From the NCBI GenBank assembly GCA_024226315.1, contig JAAELT010000458.1:1-64000 (forward strand): a stretch of DNA of 64,000 bases, written 5' to 3'. The notes below the pieces were generated by a model. The model ran no database searches and had not been told where the DNA came from. It saw only the letters and a program-made list of their open reading frames with translations. Source of the DNA: a bacterium (GTDB lineage: Bacteria; Acidobacteriota; Thermoanaerobaculia; Multivoradales; J023). This document shows positions 7,941-17,920 of this stretch, piece after piece. How positions within the stretch are numbered: the first letter of the stretch is position 1; each line of letters starts with the position of its first letter. A program made the position numbers and the translations under genes.

Positions 7941-9455
7941 TCAGTCCCCGGGGGGTGCCGAGCGCGCGGCCCGGAAGCCGGTGTCGTGGGAGCGGTAGGT
8001 GTAGCGGCCGTCGAGCGCCGTGGCGGAGGAGCGGTCCGCCACCCGGCACATGGGTGTCTCGGTGTACCAGGAGCCGCCCTTGTAGCCGTAACCCCCGTGG
8101 TCTCTCGGCCAGCCCAGGTCCGCGGGCGCGGATCCGGCGTCGAGCGCGCCCTGGCCGTGGTTGCCGACGAAACGGCGCCCCTCCGGTGAGCTGACATTGA
8201 CGCACAGGTCCCAGAGGTTGCCGCTCATCCCCAGAACCCCGGTGGCGGTGCCGCCGTACTCCTCACCCGTCGCCAGACCGGTGAAGCGGGCGATCGCGGA
8301 GTGGCCTCCGTGCAGCGAGAAACCGTCGTCGCGCACCGGCCCCTGGCCGCCGTCGCCGCCCTCGAAGATCACGTTGCGGTTGGCGGCGTTGCAATTGCCG
8401 ACCACCAGCTCCTGGCCGCCCCAGCCCTGAATGATCTGGGCCATGGCGATGTTGGTGTTGCCCCAGGCGTACATCCCCGAGACCGGCGGCTTGGGATACC
8501 AGCTACAGGCCTTCTCGAGCTCGAGCTCGGTCATCGGGCGCAGGCCAGCCCAGGCGCAGTAGGCGGTGCCGTCGGCCCACGACATGTAGTTGCACGGGCG
8601 GCGCGGCCTGACCGGGATCCGCTTGTCGTGGCGTCCGCGCTTGATGGTGAAACGGTAGGCGCCATCGGAGTAGGGATAGCGGAAGGTCTTGAGTGCGCCC
8701 ACCAGGGCGTTGATGAAATCGGCGTACTGACCCTGGGTGAGGTGGCTCCTCATGATGTAGAAGCCGCGATAGCCCTTGGGAAACGCCGCGGGGATCGGCC
8801 CGACGCGATCGCCGCCGTAGGGGGAGTAGATCAGCCGCTTGTCGCCGTCTCCGCAAGGCCCGACCTTGCCGACGACCTCGATCTCGTTCTCGGAGTCGAC
8901 GAGATAGGCGAGGTTGTCTTCCTTTCGTTGGATGCGGCAGGCGTCGTGGAAGGCGCCGGAGACGGTCGGGTCGGGGTTGCCGGCCCAGAACGGCCCGGTC
9001 GGCTGATACACCATGCGCAGGGCGAGGATCTGAAAGTGGACGGGCCGCGCTGGCAGGTCGACTTTCAGGCGCACCTCGCCGTCGACCTTGCCGACGAGCA
9101 TCGTCTCCGGATTGTCGGCCGGCGCCAGGCGGACGAAGACTCCCATGCCGTCTTCGGCCGGGGTCAACAGGCAGCCCGCGGGCGGAGAATGAGCACCTTT
9201 GTCGGTGGCGACCTGCACTTGCTGCCAGATGAGGTTCTCCGGCAGCGCGTCGTGGTAGGCGGCCTTGACGAAGACCCAGGCGGCGTCCCAGAACGGGCGC
9301 TCGCCCCCGGAGTGCCAGGCTCCGACCCAGTGGATGTTGAAGCGGAGCACGTTGCCTTCGAGGAGCTGGGGTGTCGAGATCTGGATCTCGTCCGGCGCGG
9401 TCTGGGCGTGGACGAGCTCGGAGTGTGAGATTTGCTGCTCGATCAGGTCGGTCAT
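7941..9455 (-). CDS. FGE/SUMF1-domain protein with unknown N-terminal domain
   Basis: 504 aa, no signal peptide. Residues 1-200 form a beta-rich domain ('LRFNIHWVGAWHSGGERPFWDAAWVFVK') that I do not recognise. Residues ~215-504 are a formylglycine-generating-enzyme-like domain: 'FYIMRSHLTQGQYADFIN', 'RPCNYMSWADGTAYCAWAGLRPMTELE', 'GMSGNLWDLCVNV', 'YKGGSWYTETPMCR', 'DTGFRAAR'. The fold is shared by sulfatase-activating enzymes, EgtB-type sulfoxide synthases and many binding-only proteins, so catalysis is uncertain. It is the last gene of a minus-strand operon, 9 bp after a MenC-like enolase, suggesting a role with that enzyme rather than with sulfatases, none of which is present. Confidence 0.75.
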   Translation of the reverse strand: MTDLIEQQISHSELVHAQTAPDEIQISTPQLLEGNVLRFNIHWVGAWHSGGERPFWDAAWVFVKAAYHDALPENLIWQQVQVATDKGAHSPPAGCLLTPAEDGMGVFVRLAPADNPETMLVGKVDGEVRLKVDLPARPVHFQILALRMVYQPTGPFWAGNPDPTVSGAFHDACRIQRKEDNLAYLVDSENEIEVVGKVGPCGDGDKRLIYSPYGGDRVGPIPAAFPKGYRGFYIMRSHLTQGQYADFINALVGALKTFRYPYSDGAYRFTIKRGRHDKRIPVRPRRPCNYMSWADGTAYCAWAGLRPMTELELEKACSWYPKPPVSGMYAWGNTNIAMAQIIQGWGGQELVVGNCNAANRNVIFEGGDGGQGPVRDDGFSLHGGHSAIARFTGLATGEEYGGTATGVLGMSGNLWDLCVNVSSPEGRRFVGNHGQGALDAGSAPADLGWPRDHGGYGYKGGSWYTETPMCRVADRSSATALDGRYTYRSHDTGFRAARSAPPGD

Positions 9456-9464
9456 GCTTTTCCT

Positions 9465-10601
9465 TCAGGTCAGGATCTGCCGGCTGACGGTCAGATCGTC
9501 GATCCGGTCGCGGTCGACCTCGACGCCGATTCCAGGTGTGTCGAACGGTACGGCGACCGTACCCTGCTCGTCCATGGTCCATTCGGGCGCTGCGACGTCG
9601 CGGTGCCAGTAGCGGGCCGACGGGCTGAGGTCTCCGGGGAGGGTGAAGCCGGGCAGCGACGCCAGGGCGACGTTGTAGGCGCGGCCGACGCCACTTTCTA
9701 GCATACCGCCGCACCACAGCGGCACGTTGCGGTCGTGGCAAAGTCTGTGGATCGCCAGCGCCTCGGTGAGGCCGCCCACTCGGCCGGGCTTGAGGTTGAC
9801 GATACGGCCGGCACGCGCTGCCAGCATCTGCTCGGCGCGGTCGCGGCCGGTGATCGTTTCGTCGAGGCAGATCGGGGTGGCGATGCGCCGCTGGAGCGCG
9901 GCGTGGCCTTCCAGGTCGTCGTGACCGAGGGGTTGCTCGATCATCGTGAGGCCGACATCATCCAGGGCGGCCAGCTCGTCGGCGTCGTCGAGGGTGTAGG
10001 CGCTGTTGGCGTCGGCCGAAATCTGGAAGCCGTCGCCCACGGTTTCGCGTGCCGCCGTCAGGGGCTCGAGGTCGTCGCCGGGTCGGATCTTGAACTTGAT
10101 CCGGCGGTAGCCCGCGTCGACGGCACCGCGGACCTTGGCGACCAGCGTCTCGATATCCGGCTGGATGCCGAGGGCGACGCCGGCCTCGATCCGTGCGCGC
10201 TCGCCGCCCAGGAGCCGCGCCAGGCTGATGCCCCGACGCTCGGCCGCGAGTCCCCATGCCCCCATCTCGACGGCGGCGCGCGCCATGGGCTGGTCGGGAA
10301 ACGCCGGGGAGAGCAGCTCGTGGAGGTCATCCGCGCCGTCGAAGCGGCGCCCCAGCACCCGCGGCGCGATCTCCTCGCGGATCGCCTCGGCCGCGGTGCC
10401 TGTCGTCTCGTGCGAGTAGCCCGGGTCGGGCAGGGCCACGCACTCGGAGAAGGCTTTGCAGCCGTCGCCGTCGCGCAGGTGAAGCAGCAGCAGGCGGCGA
10501 TCGACCATGGTGCCGTGCGAGGTCGCGAACGGCTCACGCAGCGGCAGGACGATCTCGCGCAGGCTGATCCGCTCGATCGGAGCGTTGCCGTCGCTCACCA
10601 T
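9465..10601 (-). CDS. menC: Enolase-superfamily protein, o-succinylbenzoate synthase / N-acylamino acid racemase type
   Basis: 378 aa. N-terminal capping domain ('LREIVLPLREPFATSHG', 'ECVALPDPGYSHETTGTA') is characteristic of the MenC/NAAAR subgroup. The barrel carries the catalytic set in order: K-x-K in 'YRRIKFKIRPG', metal ligands in 'SADANSAYTLDD', 'MIEQPLGHDD' and 'CLDETITG', and the second lysine in 'IVNLKPGRVGG'. Members make o-succinylbenzoate for menaquinone, racemise N-succinyl/N-acyl amino acids, or do both. No other men gene is visible, and the partner gene is an acyl-CoA ligase of AlkK type rather than a clear MenE, so racemase activity is equally plausible. Confidence 0.8.
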   Translation of the reverse strand: MVSDGNAPIERISLREIVLPLREPFATSHGTMVDRRLLLLHLRDGDGCKAFSECVALPDPGYSHETTGTAAEAIREEIAPRVLGRRFDGADDLHELLSPAFPDQPMARAAVEMGAWGLAAERRGISLARLLGGERARIEAGVALGIQPDIETLVAKVRGAVDAGYRRIKFKIRPGDDLEPLTAARETVGDGFQISADANSAYTLDDADELAALDDVGLTMIEQPLGHDDLEGHAALQRRIATPICLDETITGRDRAEQMLAARAGRIVNLKPGRVGGLTEALAIHRLCHDRNVPLWCGGMLESGVGRAYNVALASLPGFTLPGDLSPSARYWHRDVAAPEWTMDEQGTVAVPFDTPGIGVEVDRDRIDDLTVSRQILT

Positions 10602-10614
10602 GCTCGATCCGACG

Positions 10615-12214
<1,600 letters not shown>

Positions 12215-12240
<26 letters not shown>

Positions 12241-12285
12241 CGGGGAGGCTCCTTGGATCGGTTGGGGCGTCGGCGGATTGTAACC
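12215..12285. repeat. Direct repeat copy A (pairs with 15298-15371)
   Basis: These 71 bp cover the first codons, ribosome site and upstream leader of the acyl-CoA ligase gene. They match 15298-15371 in the same orientation with about three substitutions and a 3-bp indel. The two copies bracket the 42-bp array and the LRR-ROC gene, like the boundaries of an inserted segment. In this copy the ligase start codon is intact. Confidence 0.9.
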
Positions 12286-12339
12286 TCTTGACCCGCCGCG
12301 CGCGGCACAAGCGCCTCTCTCGCGCGAGGATGTCGGTTC

Positions 12340-12776
12340 ACTATAAAACAAGGCTCAAATATGTGGTTTCCCAGCGAGGTTACGGGAAGGGAGGAGCCGC
12401 AACAGTGGTTTGCCTTGTTGGTTTTCGGCCGAAAGGCCGATCATGTGTTGATTCCCGAAGTGGTTACGGATCGGTTCCTGGGATCAACACTTGATTCCAG
12501 GTTCGGTTACGCGTAGCAATGCCCGATCATGTGTTGATTCCGGGTTCGGTTGCATATGGGAAGGCCGAAACAACAGTTGTTCGGGGGTTCGGCGTTCTTC
12601 AGAACCCAGGATCAACAGTTGATCGGCCTCGCCTGCATTGCAGGAACGCAGGATCAACAGTGGATCGTCCTCGCCTGCAGTGTCGGGAAGGAGGATCAAC
12701 AGTTGACCGGGGGTCCCTGCAGTTGGGGAGAGTCGTCGCAGCAGCGGATCGGCCCTTCCGGCGTTTGGAGGAAGCC
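12340..12776. repeat. Tandem array of about ten degenerate 42-bp units with internal palindrome
   Basis: The motif (GG)ATCAACAGTTGAT or variants (ATCATGTGTTGAT, AACAGTGGTTTGC) recurs every 42 bp from ~12357 to 12776; clear copies of GGATCAACAG start at 12609, 12651 and 12693. ATCAAC-A-GTTGAT is a perfect 6-bp inverted repeat around one base. In the last four units the array is open in frame with the downstream LRR-ROC gene and would read as a 14-residue repeat (DQQLIGLACIAGTQ and variants), but the ribosome site favours a start after the array. The gene-free stretch 12286-12906 is almost entirely this array plus a ~130-bp leader. Confidence 0.88.
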
Positions 12777-12906
12777 GTCGCGAGTGTTGGGACCGCGGGT
12801 GGCGCATAATAAGGAGGTTGAACAAGCAGAGGAGGAGACCGCAGGGAAACCGACGGCCATGAATGGTCTCCCTGTATTGCTGTCGGACACCGCGGGAGGT
12901 CGTGCC

Positions 12907-15234
12907 ATGACGGGAGAATCGAAGCTTCAGCGCATTGCTCCGGACGAGCTACCGGACCTCCTGAAGCAGCTAGATCACGCGCAGACGACAGAATTTGCAC
13001 TGGTCGGGCGACATTTCGCCTGGTCGTCGAGATCAGAGGGCTGGCCCAAAGAGCTTCAGGGTCATGCGGTATACCAGCTGACCGGCGATCTTATTGAGTT
13101 GCCGCATGAATTGTTTCGACTCGACCGTCTGCAGTTGCTTGTACTGCGGTCGCTCGGCCTGCAGACCGAGGCAGCCGCGGCGATCGCCGAGCACCTTGGC
13201 CAGCTGACCTCGCTCGATCTGAGCAACAACGAGGTGGGCGAAGCCGGCGCTCAGGCGATCGCCGAGCACCTTGGCCAGCTGACCTCGCTTGCTTTGAGCG
13301 CCACCAAGGTTGGCGAGGCCGGCGCCCGTGCGATCGCCGAGCACCTTGGCCAGCTGACCTCGCTCGCTTTGGACGCCACCAAGGTTGGCGAGGCCGGCGC
13401 CCGTGCGATCGCCGAGCACCTGGGCCAGCTCACCTCGCTCAGTCTAAGCGGCTCAGAAGTAGGCGATGCTGGCGCCGGGGCGATCGCTGAGCACCTCAGC
13501 CAGCTCACCTTGCTCTGGCTGGGCACCAACACGGTGAGCGATGCTGGCGTCCGGGCGATCGCCGAGCACCTCAGCCAGCTCACGTCGCTCAATCTTTACA
13601 GCAACGAAGTGAGCGATGTCGGCGTGCAAACGATCGCGGAGCATCTCGGAGATCTCACCTGGCTCCGATTGAGCAGGAACCGAGTAGGCGAGGCCGGCGC
13701 CCGTGCGATCGCCGAGCACCTCGGCCAGCTGACCTCGCTCGATCTGCAATTCAACCAGGTGGGCGATGTCGGCGCCCTGGCGATCGCGGAGCACCTCGCC
13801 CAGCTCACCTGGCTCGATCTGAGCGCAAACGATGTCGGTGACGAAGGCGTCGCGGCAATCGGTAAACACCTGTCGAGGCTCGGCACTCTCAATTTGAGAT
13901 CTAACTTGCGGATCACGACGATCGGTCCCCCGGTGCATCTGGCGCTCTCGACGCTGAATATCGAGAAGACCGGGGTGGCGGACCTGTCGCCGCTGAAATC
14001 GCTTGTCCTTGCCGGCCTGCCGGTCAGATGGTCTGGAAGTGTGCCGGAACACGGACCGGGCATCTATGTGGAGGGCTGCCCGTTGACTCATCCGCCGGAA
14101 GCAGTGGCGCAGCAGGGGCCGGAGGCGGTGCTCAACTTCTTCCGGGAAATCGAAGCCCAGGGCGTGGATCGGCTGTTTGAAGCCAAACTGCTGATTGTCG
14201 GCGAGGGCGGGGCCGGAAAGACCAGCCTCCTCCGCCGCATGTTCCTGCCCGAAATGGACCTGCCCAGCGAAGACGAAACCACCCGCGGCATCGACATCCA
14301 TCGCCATGAATTCCCGATATCCGACGGACGTTCCTTCCGGCTCAACACGTGGGACTTCGGCGGCCAGCAGATCTATCACGCTACGCATCAGTTCTTTCTG
14401 ACAAAGCGCTCGTTGTACGTGCTGGTCGACGACACACGCAGCGATCACCGATCGATCCATGACGAGGGGTTCAAGTTCTGGCTGGAGGTGATCGAAACGC
14501 TCAGCGAAGGCAGCCCGCTGCTGATCTTTCAGAACGAGAAGGGCGGGCGGAGCAAGCAGATCGACGAGGTGGGTATCAAAACTCGGTTTGCCAACGTGCA
14601 GGAGATCCATCGAGGCAATCTGGAACATATGGACGCAGCGGAAAGCCTGAGCCAAGCGGTGGAATACTTCGCCCAGCGGCTGCCGCACATTGGCGAAGAC
14701 GTGCCGGCCAAGTGGGTCGCGATTCGCAAGGACTTGGAGGCCTTGGCGCAGTCCCAGCCATACATCCCTCTGGACGAGTACTTCTCGGTCTACGGCCGTC
14801 ACCTGGAACTGGGCCGCGACAAGGCACTGCACCTAAGCCATTACCTGCATGACCTGGGCGTGTTCCTGCACTTTCAGCAACCGCGGGAGCTGCGTCGCAC
14901 GGTGTTTCTGCAGGATGAATACAACCAGGCTATCCGCAAATGCGATGTGTTCGTCAGCCTGTTCGAGACGAAGACTGGCAAATACACGGAGGAAGAATTT
15001 GACGTCGCCCGCCAGACCTATCAGGAGACCGGCAAACCGCTGATCTACACGTATTTCCGGAAGGCGACCGTCTCGACCAGCGCGAGCAACCGCGACGATC
15101 TGATGTCCCTATGGGACTTCCAGAAGAAGCTTGGAGAACTCGGACATTTCTACACGGAGTACGAATCGGTCGCTGGCTTGAAGCAGCACTTCCGGGATCA
15201 ACTGGACGAGCTACGGGCCGAGGGGCTGCTGTGA
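12907..15234 (+). CDS. LRR-ROC (Roco-type GTPase) protein with truncated COR and C-terminal TIR-like segment
   Basis: 775 aa from the ATG at 12907, chosen for GGGAGGT at 12894-12900; the frame is open upstream through the repeat array. Residues ~89-325 are ten 25-residue ribonuclease-inhibitor-type LRRs. A Roc GTPase follows: P-loop 'GEGGAGKTS' (432-440), switch II 'DFGGQ' (483-487) and 'FQNEKGG' (~540) in the G4 position. The COR domain begins ('LHLSHYLHDLGVFLHF') but stops near residue 669. There it passes straight into 'DEYNQAIRKCDVFVSLFETK', which reads as the second half of a TIR-like effector domain (to 775), with the catalytic-position glutamate in 'YTEEEFD'. COR-B and the TIR N-terminus appear to be missing. 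It is a putative immune or signalling NLR-like protein and visibly less GC-rich than its neighbours. Confidence 0.82.
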   Translation: MTGESKLQRIAPDELPDLLKQLDHAQTTEFALVGRHFAWSSRSEGWPKELQGHAVYQLTGDLIELPHELFRLDRLQLLVLRSLGLQTEAAAAIAEHLGQLTSLDLSNNEVGEAGAQAIAEHLGQLTSLALSATKVGEAGARAIAEHLGQLTSLALDATKVGEAGARAIAEHLGQLTSLSLSGSEVGDAGAGAIAEHLSQLTLLWLGTNTVSDAGVRAIAEHLSQLTSLNLYSNEVSDVGVQTIAEHLGDLTWLRLSRNRVGEAGARAIAEHLGQLTSLDLQFNQVGDVGALAIAEHLAQLTWLDLSANDVGDEGVAAIGKHLSRLGTLNLRSNLRITTIGPPVHLALSTLNIEKTGVADLSPLKSLVLAGLPVRWSGSVPEHGPGIYVEGCPLTHPPEAVAQQGPEAVLNFFREIEAQGVDRLFEAKLLIVGEGGAGKTSLLRRMFLPEMDLPSEDETTRGIDIHRHEFPISDGRSFRLNTWDFGGQQIYHATHQFFLTKRSLYVLVDDTRSDHRSIHDEGFKFWLEVIETLSEGSPLLIFQNEKGGRSKQIDEVGIKTRFANVQEIHRGNLEHMDAAESLSQAVEYFAQRLPHIGEDVPAKWVAIRKDLEALAQSQPYIPLDEYFSVYGRHLELGRDKALHLSHYLHDLGVFLHFQQPRELRRTVFLQDEYNQAIRKCDVFVSLFETKTGKYTEEEFDVARQTYQETGKPLIYTYFRKATVSTSASNRDDLMSLWDFQKKLGELGHFYTEYESVAGLKQHFRDQLDELRAEGLL
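13174..13885 (+). repeat. Ten 75-bp LRR-coding repeats
   Basis: The unit beginning 'AIAEHLGQLTSL' (25 residues, 75 bp) repeats without spacing. Units 2 and 3 differ by very few bases, while outer units diverge more. This is typical of arrays that expand and contract by slippage or recombination and so can change binding specificity. Confidence 0.9.
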
Positions 15235-15297
15235 GCGCCCCCGGCAGCGACTGAATCCCTTTCGGCAGCCCAGGTCCGTGACTACCGTTCGGCCCGT

Positions 15298-15371
15298 GGG
15301 GTGTCCATCATCAGACCGCGGATCGGGGAGGCTCCTTGGATCGGTTGGGGAGTCGGCGGGGGATTGTAACC
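15298..15371. repeat. Direct repeat copy B (pairs with 12215-12285)
   Basis: Near-identical to the 5' end of the acyl-CoA ligase gene and its leader, but here the ATG equivalent is changed (CGCGCAT to CGCGGAT on the plus strand) and the ligase frame is lost after about eight codons. It lies between the LRR-ROC stop and the Schlafen-like gene and has no coding role of its own. Confidence 0.9.
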
Positions 15372-15414
15372 CGCGAGTCGCCGGAGGGCCCGCGGCGTCG
15401 ATCCAGCGGATATC

Positions 15415-16740
15415 ATGGGGCTGATGTACGGCACCGCGGAAGAGCTCTTGAGGGAGATCGAGGCCGGAGAGGACTCCTTCCTCGACTTCAAGGAAGTCGC
15501 TTACGAGGGACGCCAGCTGCGCCTGCTGCGCGGAGGGCGGCCAGTGCAGGGCCGCGCCAGCGCCGGGGTGGCCAAGGACCTCTGCTGTTTCGCCAACTCC
15601 GAGGGTGGCGTGCTGGTTTTCGGCGTGCGCGACGACGGTGAGCGGATCGGCGTCGACCAGGACCGGATGGACGACCTCCAGCAGCTCCTCGTCAACGTCG
15701 CCCAGAACAACGTCGAACCGCCGCTGGGACACCTGCTGCTCTTCGATCGGGTCTGGCTGCCCGACCGCAACGGCGTCCGCCGTCTGTGCCTCAAGCTGGA
15801 GATCAAGAAGGCGCTCTACAACGTTCACGCGCCGTGCGGCCGCAGGCCCTATTGGCGGATCGCCGACCAATGTCACGAGATGACGCTCGAGCAGCAGGCC
15901 CGGGCCTTCGAGAGACGTGGGCAGATGAGTCCCTTCGAGGAGCGGCCAGTGTTCAACGCCTCGCCCGAGGTCCTGGAGGAAGCGACGTTCGCCAAGTATT
16001 ATGCGCAGCGCTACGGTCATCCGTTGAGCGAAGCTCACGTCGCCCGGCAGCAACTCCTGCGGAACCTGCGCATCACGGCGCAGGACGAGAGCGGAGCGGA
16101 GCATCCCACGGTTCTGGGTCTTCTGCTCTTTGCCGAGGAGCCCGACCGATTCCTGCCCGGCGCCTACGTCGACATCGCGGTCTATGACGCGCCCGAGCCC
16201 GACGCCGATCGGCAGGTGGACGCCAAGACTTTCCGCGGCACCCTGATCGAGCAGATCGTGCGGACAGTGGATTACCTCGGGAGCTCGCCCTGGGTGCCCA
16301 CGGCGGCGCGCAAAGACGGACACGGCCGCCGCGATCTGCCGTCCTATTCGTTGCGCGCCCTGCAGGAGGCGGTGGTCAACGCCCTGGTGCACCGCGACTA
16401 CTCGATCGCCGGCTCGCAGGTGAGGGTCTTCCTCTTCCCCGACCGCATCGTCGTCGCCAGCCCTGGCCGCCTTCCCAACACCCTGACGCCCGAAGATCTC
16501 TACGCCGGTTGCCAACCGGTCCGCCGCAACCAGATGCTGGCCGGCTTCCTGCGCGACTACACCAGCCCGCTCACCCAGCGCGCCTATATGGAGGCACGGG
16601 GGGAGGGCTTCCTCACCCTGCTGCGAGAGTGTCGGGAGATCGGTGCCCGCAGGCCGGAGCTGACGACGGTCGGCGACAGCCTGCGCCTGGAGATCTTCGC
16701 GGCGCGACCGGTGACGTCGGCGGCCGGTTCGGGCAGCTGA
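15415..16740 (+). CDS. Schlafen/AlbA_2-domain protein with C-terminal HATPase_c_4
   Basis: 441 aa. Residues ~8-140 form the AlbA_2 (Schlafen AAA_4) nucleic-acid-associated domain: 'DSFLDFKEVAYEG', 'CCFANSEGGVLVFGVRDDG'. Residues ~250-440 are the RecG-like/HATPase_c_4 region: 'LQEAVVNALVHRDYSIAG', 'DRIVVASPGRLP', 'RRNQMLAGFL'. Such proteins are often annotated as transcriptional regulators or helicase-like and are frequent in defence-rich regions; no molecular function is established for this one. The start is the ATG at 15415 or 15424; neither has a strong Shine-Dalgarno. It converges on the propeller gene, leaving only 20 bp between stops. Confidence 0.82.
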   Translation: MGLMYGTAEELLREIEAGEDSFLDFKEVAYEGRQLRLLRGGRPVQGRASAGVAKDLCCFANSEGGVLVFGVRDDGERIGVDQDRMDDLQQLLVNVAQNNVEPPLGHLLLFDRVWLPDRNGVRRLCLKLEIKKALYNVHAPCGRRPYWRIADQCHEMTLEQQARAFERRGQMSPFEERPVFNASPEVLEEATFAKYYAQRYGHPLSEAHVARQQLLRNLRITAQDESGAEHPTVLGLLLFAEEPDRFLPGAYVDIAVYDAPEPDADRQVDAKTFRGTLIEQIVRTVDYLGSSPWVPTAARKDGHGRRDLPSYSLRALQEAVVNALVHRDYSIAGSQVRVFLFPDRIVVASPGRLPNTLTPEDLYAGCQPVRRNQMLAGFLRDYTSPLTQRAYMEARGEGFLTLLRECREIGARRPELTTVGDSLRLEIFAARPVTSAAGSGS

Positions 16741-16760
16741 CGGTCACGCTAAGGTCGGGG

Positions 16761-17810
16761 CTAACGCTCGGTCCAGGTCAGCGGCGCGACAAGGCTTTTG
16801 GTCTCGACCGTCGCCCACCCCAGAGTGACGGTGCTCTCCGAGGCTTCGAACAACAACGGACGCCGCGGATCGGCCAGCTCCAGCGCGGCCTCACGCAGCA
16901 CCTTGCCGGCGCCGTCGAGCTCCATCACCCCCCAGGCCGCGGGATCGGCCCGGCGGTAGATCAGGTAGGGCTTGCCGGCGTCGCTGAACGACGGTGCCGT
17001 CGAGCCGCGGCCGCCGACGATCACCGGCGCCGACCAACGTTTGCCGTCGAAGCGCGATAGGTTCACCCGGTAGTCGTTGCCGTCGTACCGGCTCCACACC
17101 GCCAGCGCGCCGCCAGCGGTGGGGTAGAGCGCCGGTGTGATGTCGGGCACCGCGTTGTTCTGGGCGATCTGCCGCGGCTTCGACCAGGCACCGTCGACGT
17201 GACGACTCCACAGGATCTCGTCGTCCTGGCCGTCGAAGGCCGCCCAGACGGCGAGCCACGAGCCGTCGCCGAGCACGGCGGTGGAGAGTGCGATCTGGGT
17301 CCCCTTGCCGGGCGGGGAGATGGTCTTGGTCTCCCCCCAGTACCCGTCGAGCCACTCGGCGACGCGGACCTCGTGCTGGTTGTGGGCCTCGCCGGCGAAC
17401 CAGAGCAGGGCCTTGACGCCATCGGCGTCGGCGACGAAGACCGGTTGCCCGAGCTCCGACGCCGCTTTCTGGACGGGGGCGGCGAGGGTCTCGAGCGCGC
17501 CGGCCTTGCTCTCGAACAGCCGCAGCGACGCGACGCCGTCTTCGCGCACCACCGCGGCGGCGAACCAGCCGGTGGCCGAGGAGCGCAGGTCGCTCACCCG
17601 GGCGGACTTCGGCAGCGGCAGCTCCAGGCGGCCGCCGCCGGGGCTCTCCACCAGGACCTTGCCGTCGGGGCCCGGCAGCAGGATGTCGCCGCGGGCAGTC
17701 TTGAGGGCGTTGCCGCCGGCGGCGAGCGGGGAGACGATCATGATCAGCGCCAGGCCGATCCCGAGCGAGCGCGCCGGGAGGGCAGGGCGGAAGGAGCGAG
17801 TTGAGTTCAT
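16761..17810 (-). CDS. Secreted BNR/sialidase-like beta-propeller protein, unknown function
   Basis: 349 aa from the ATG at 17810 (AGGAA upstream). The signal peptide ends near 'SPLAAGGNA'. The rest is beta-rich with repeats of the form 'DGSWLAVWAAFDGQDDEILW' and 'GGALAVWSRYDGNDYRVN', typical of propeller blades. No catalytic signature of sialidases (Arg triad, FRIP) is evident, so it may be a binding protein. Its promoter must lie in the ~110 bp shared with the divergent cinA gene. Confidence 0.65.
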   Translation of the reverse strand: MNSTRSFRPALPARSLGIGLALIMIVSPLAAGGNALKTARGDILLPGPDGKVLVESPGGGRLELPLPKSARVSDLRSSATGWFAAAVVREDGVASLRLFESKAGALETLAAPVQKAASELGQPVFVADADGVKALLWFAGEAHNQHEVRVAEWLDGYWGETKTISPPGKGTQIALSTAVLGDGSWLAVWAAFDGQDDEILWSRHVDGAWSKPRQIAQNNAVPDITPALYPTAGGALAVWSRYDGNDYRVNLSRFDGKRWSAPVIVGGRGSTAPSFSDAGKPYLIYRRADPAAWGVMELDGAGKVLREAALELADPRRPLLFEASESTVTLGWATVETKSLVAPLTWTER

Positions 17811-17920
17811 GGCGAATTCCTGCGGTGGGTAGAGGTCCGGGCGACGAGCCTCATGGTGCAATCGCATCATATCAGGTTTTTCGACCCGAGCCAGGGGCCG
17901 CTCGGCTATGATCGCGCCCC

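Noticed and set aside
12340..12776. CRISPR array
   Set aside because: Units are contiguous and degenerate, with no unique spacers of fixed length and no cas genes nearby.
12550..12906. Upstream start of the LRR-ROC protein inside the repeat array
   Set aside because: Open frame only; the ribosome site GGGAGGT before 12907 and loss of homology before it favour the later start, although a leader peptide is left as a possibility in the findings.
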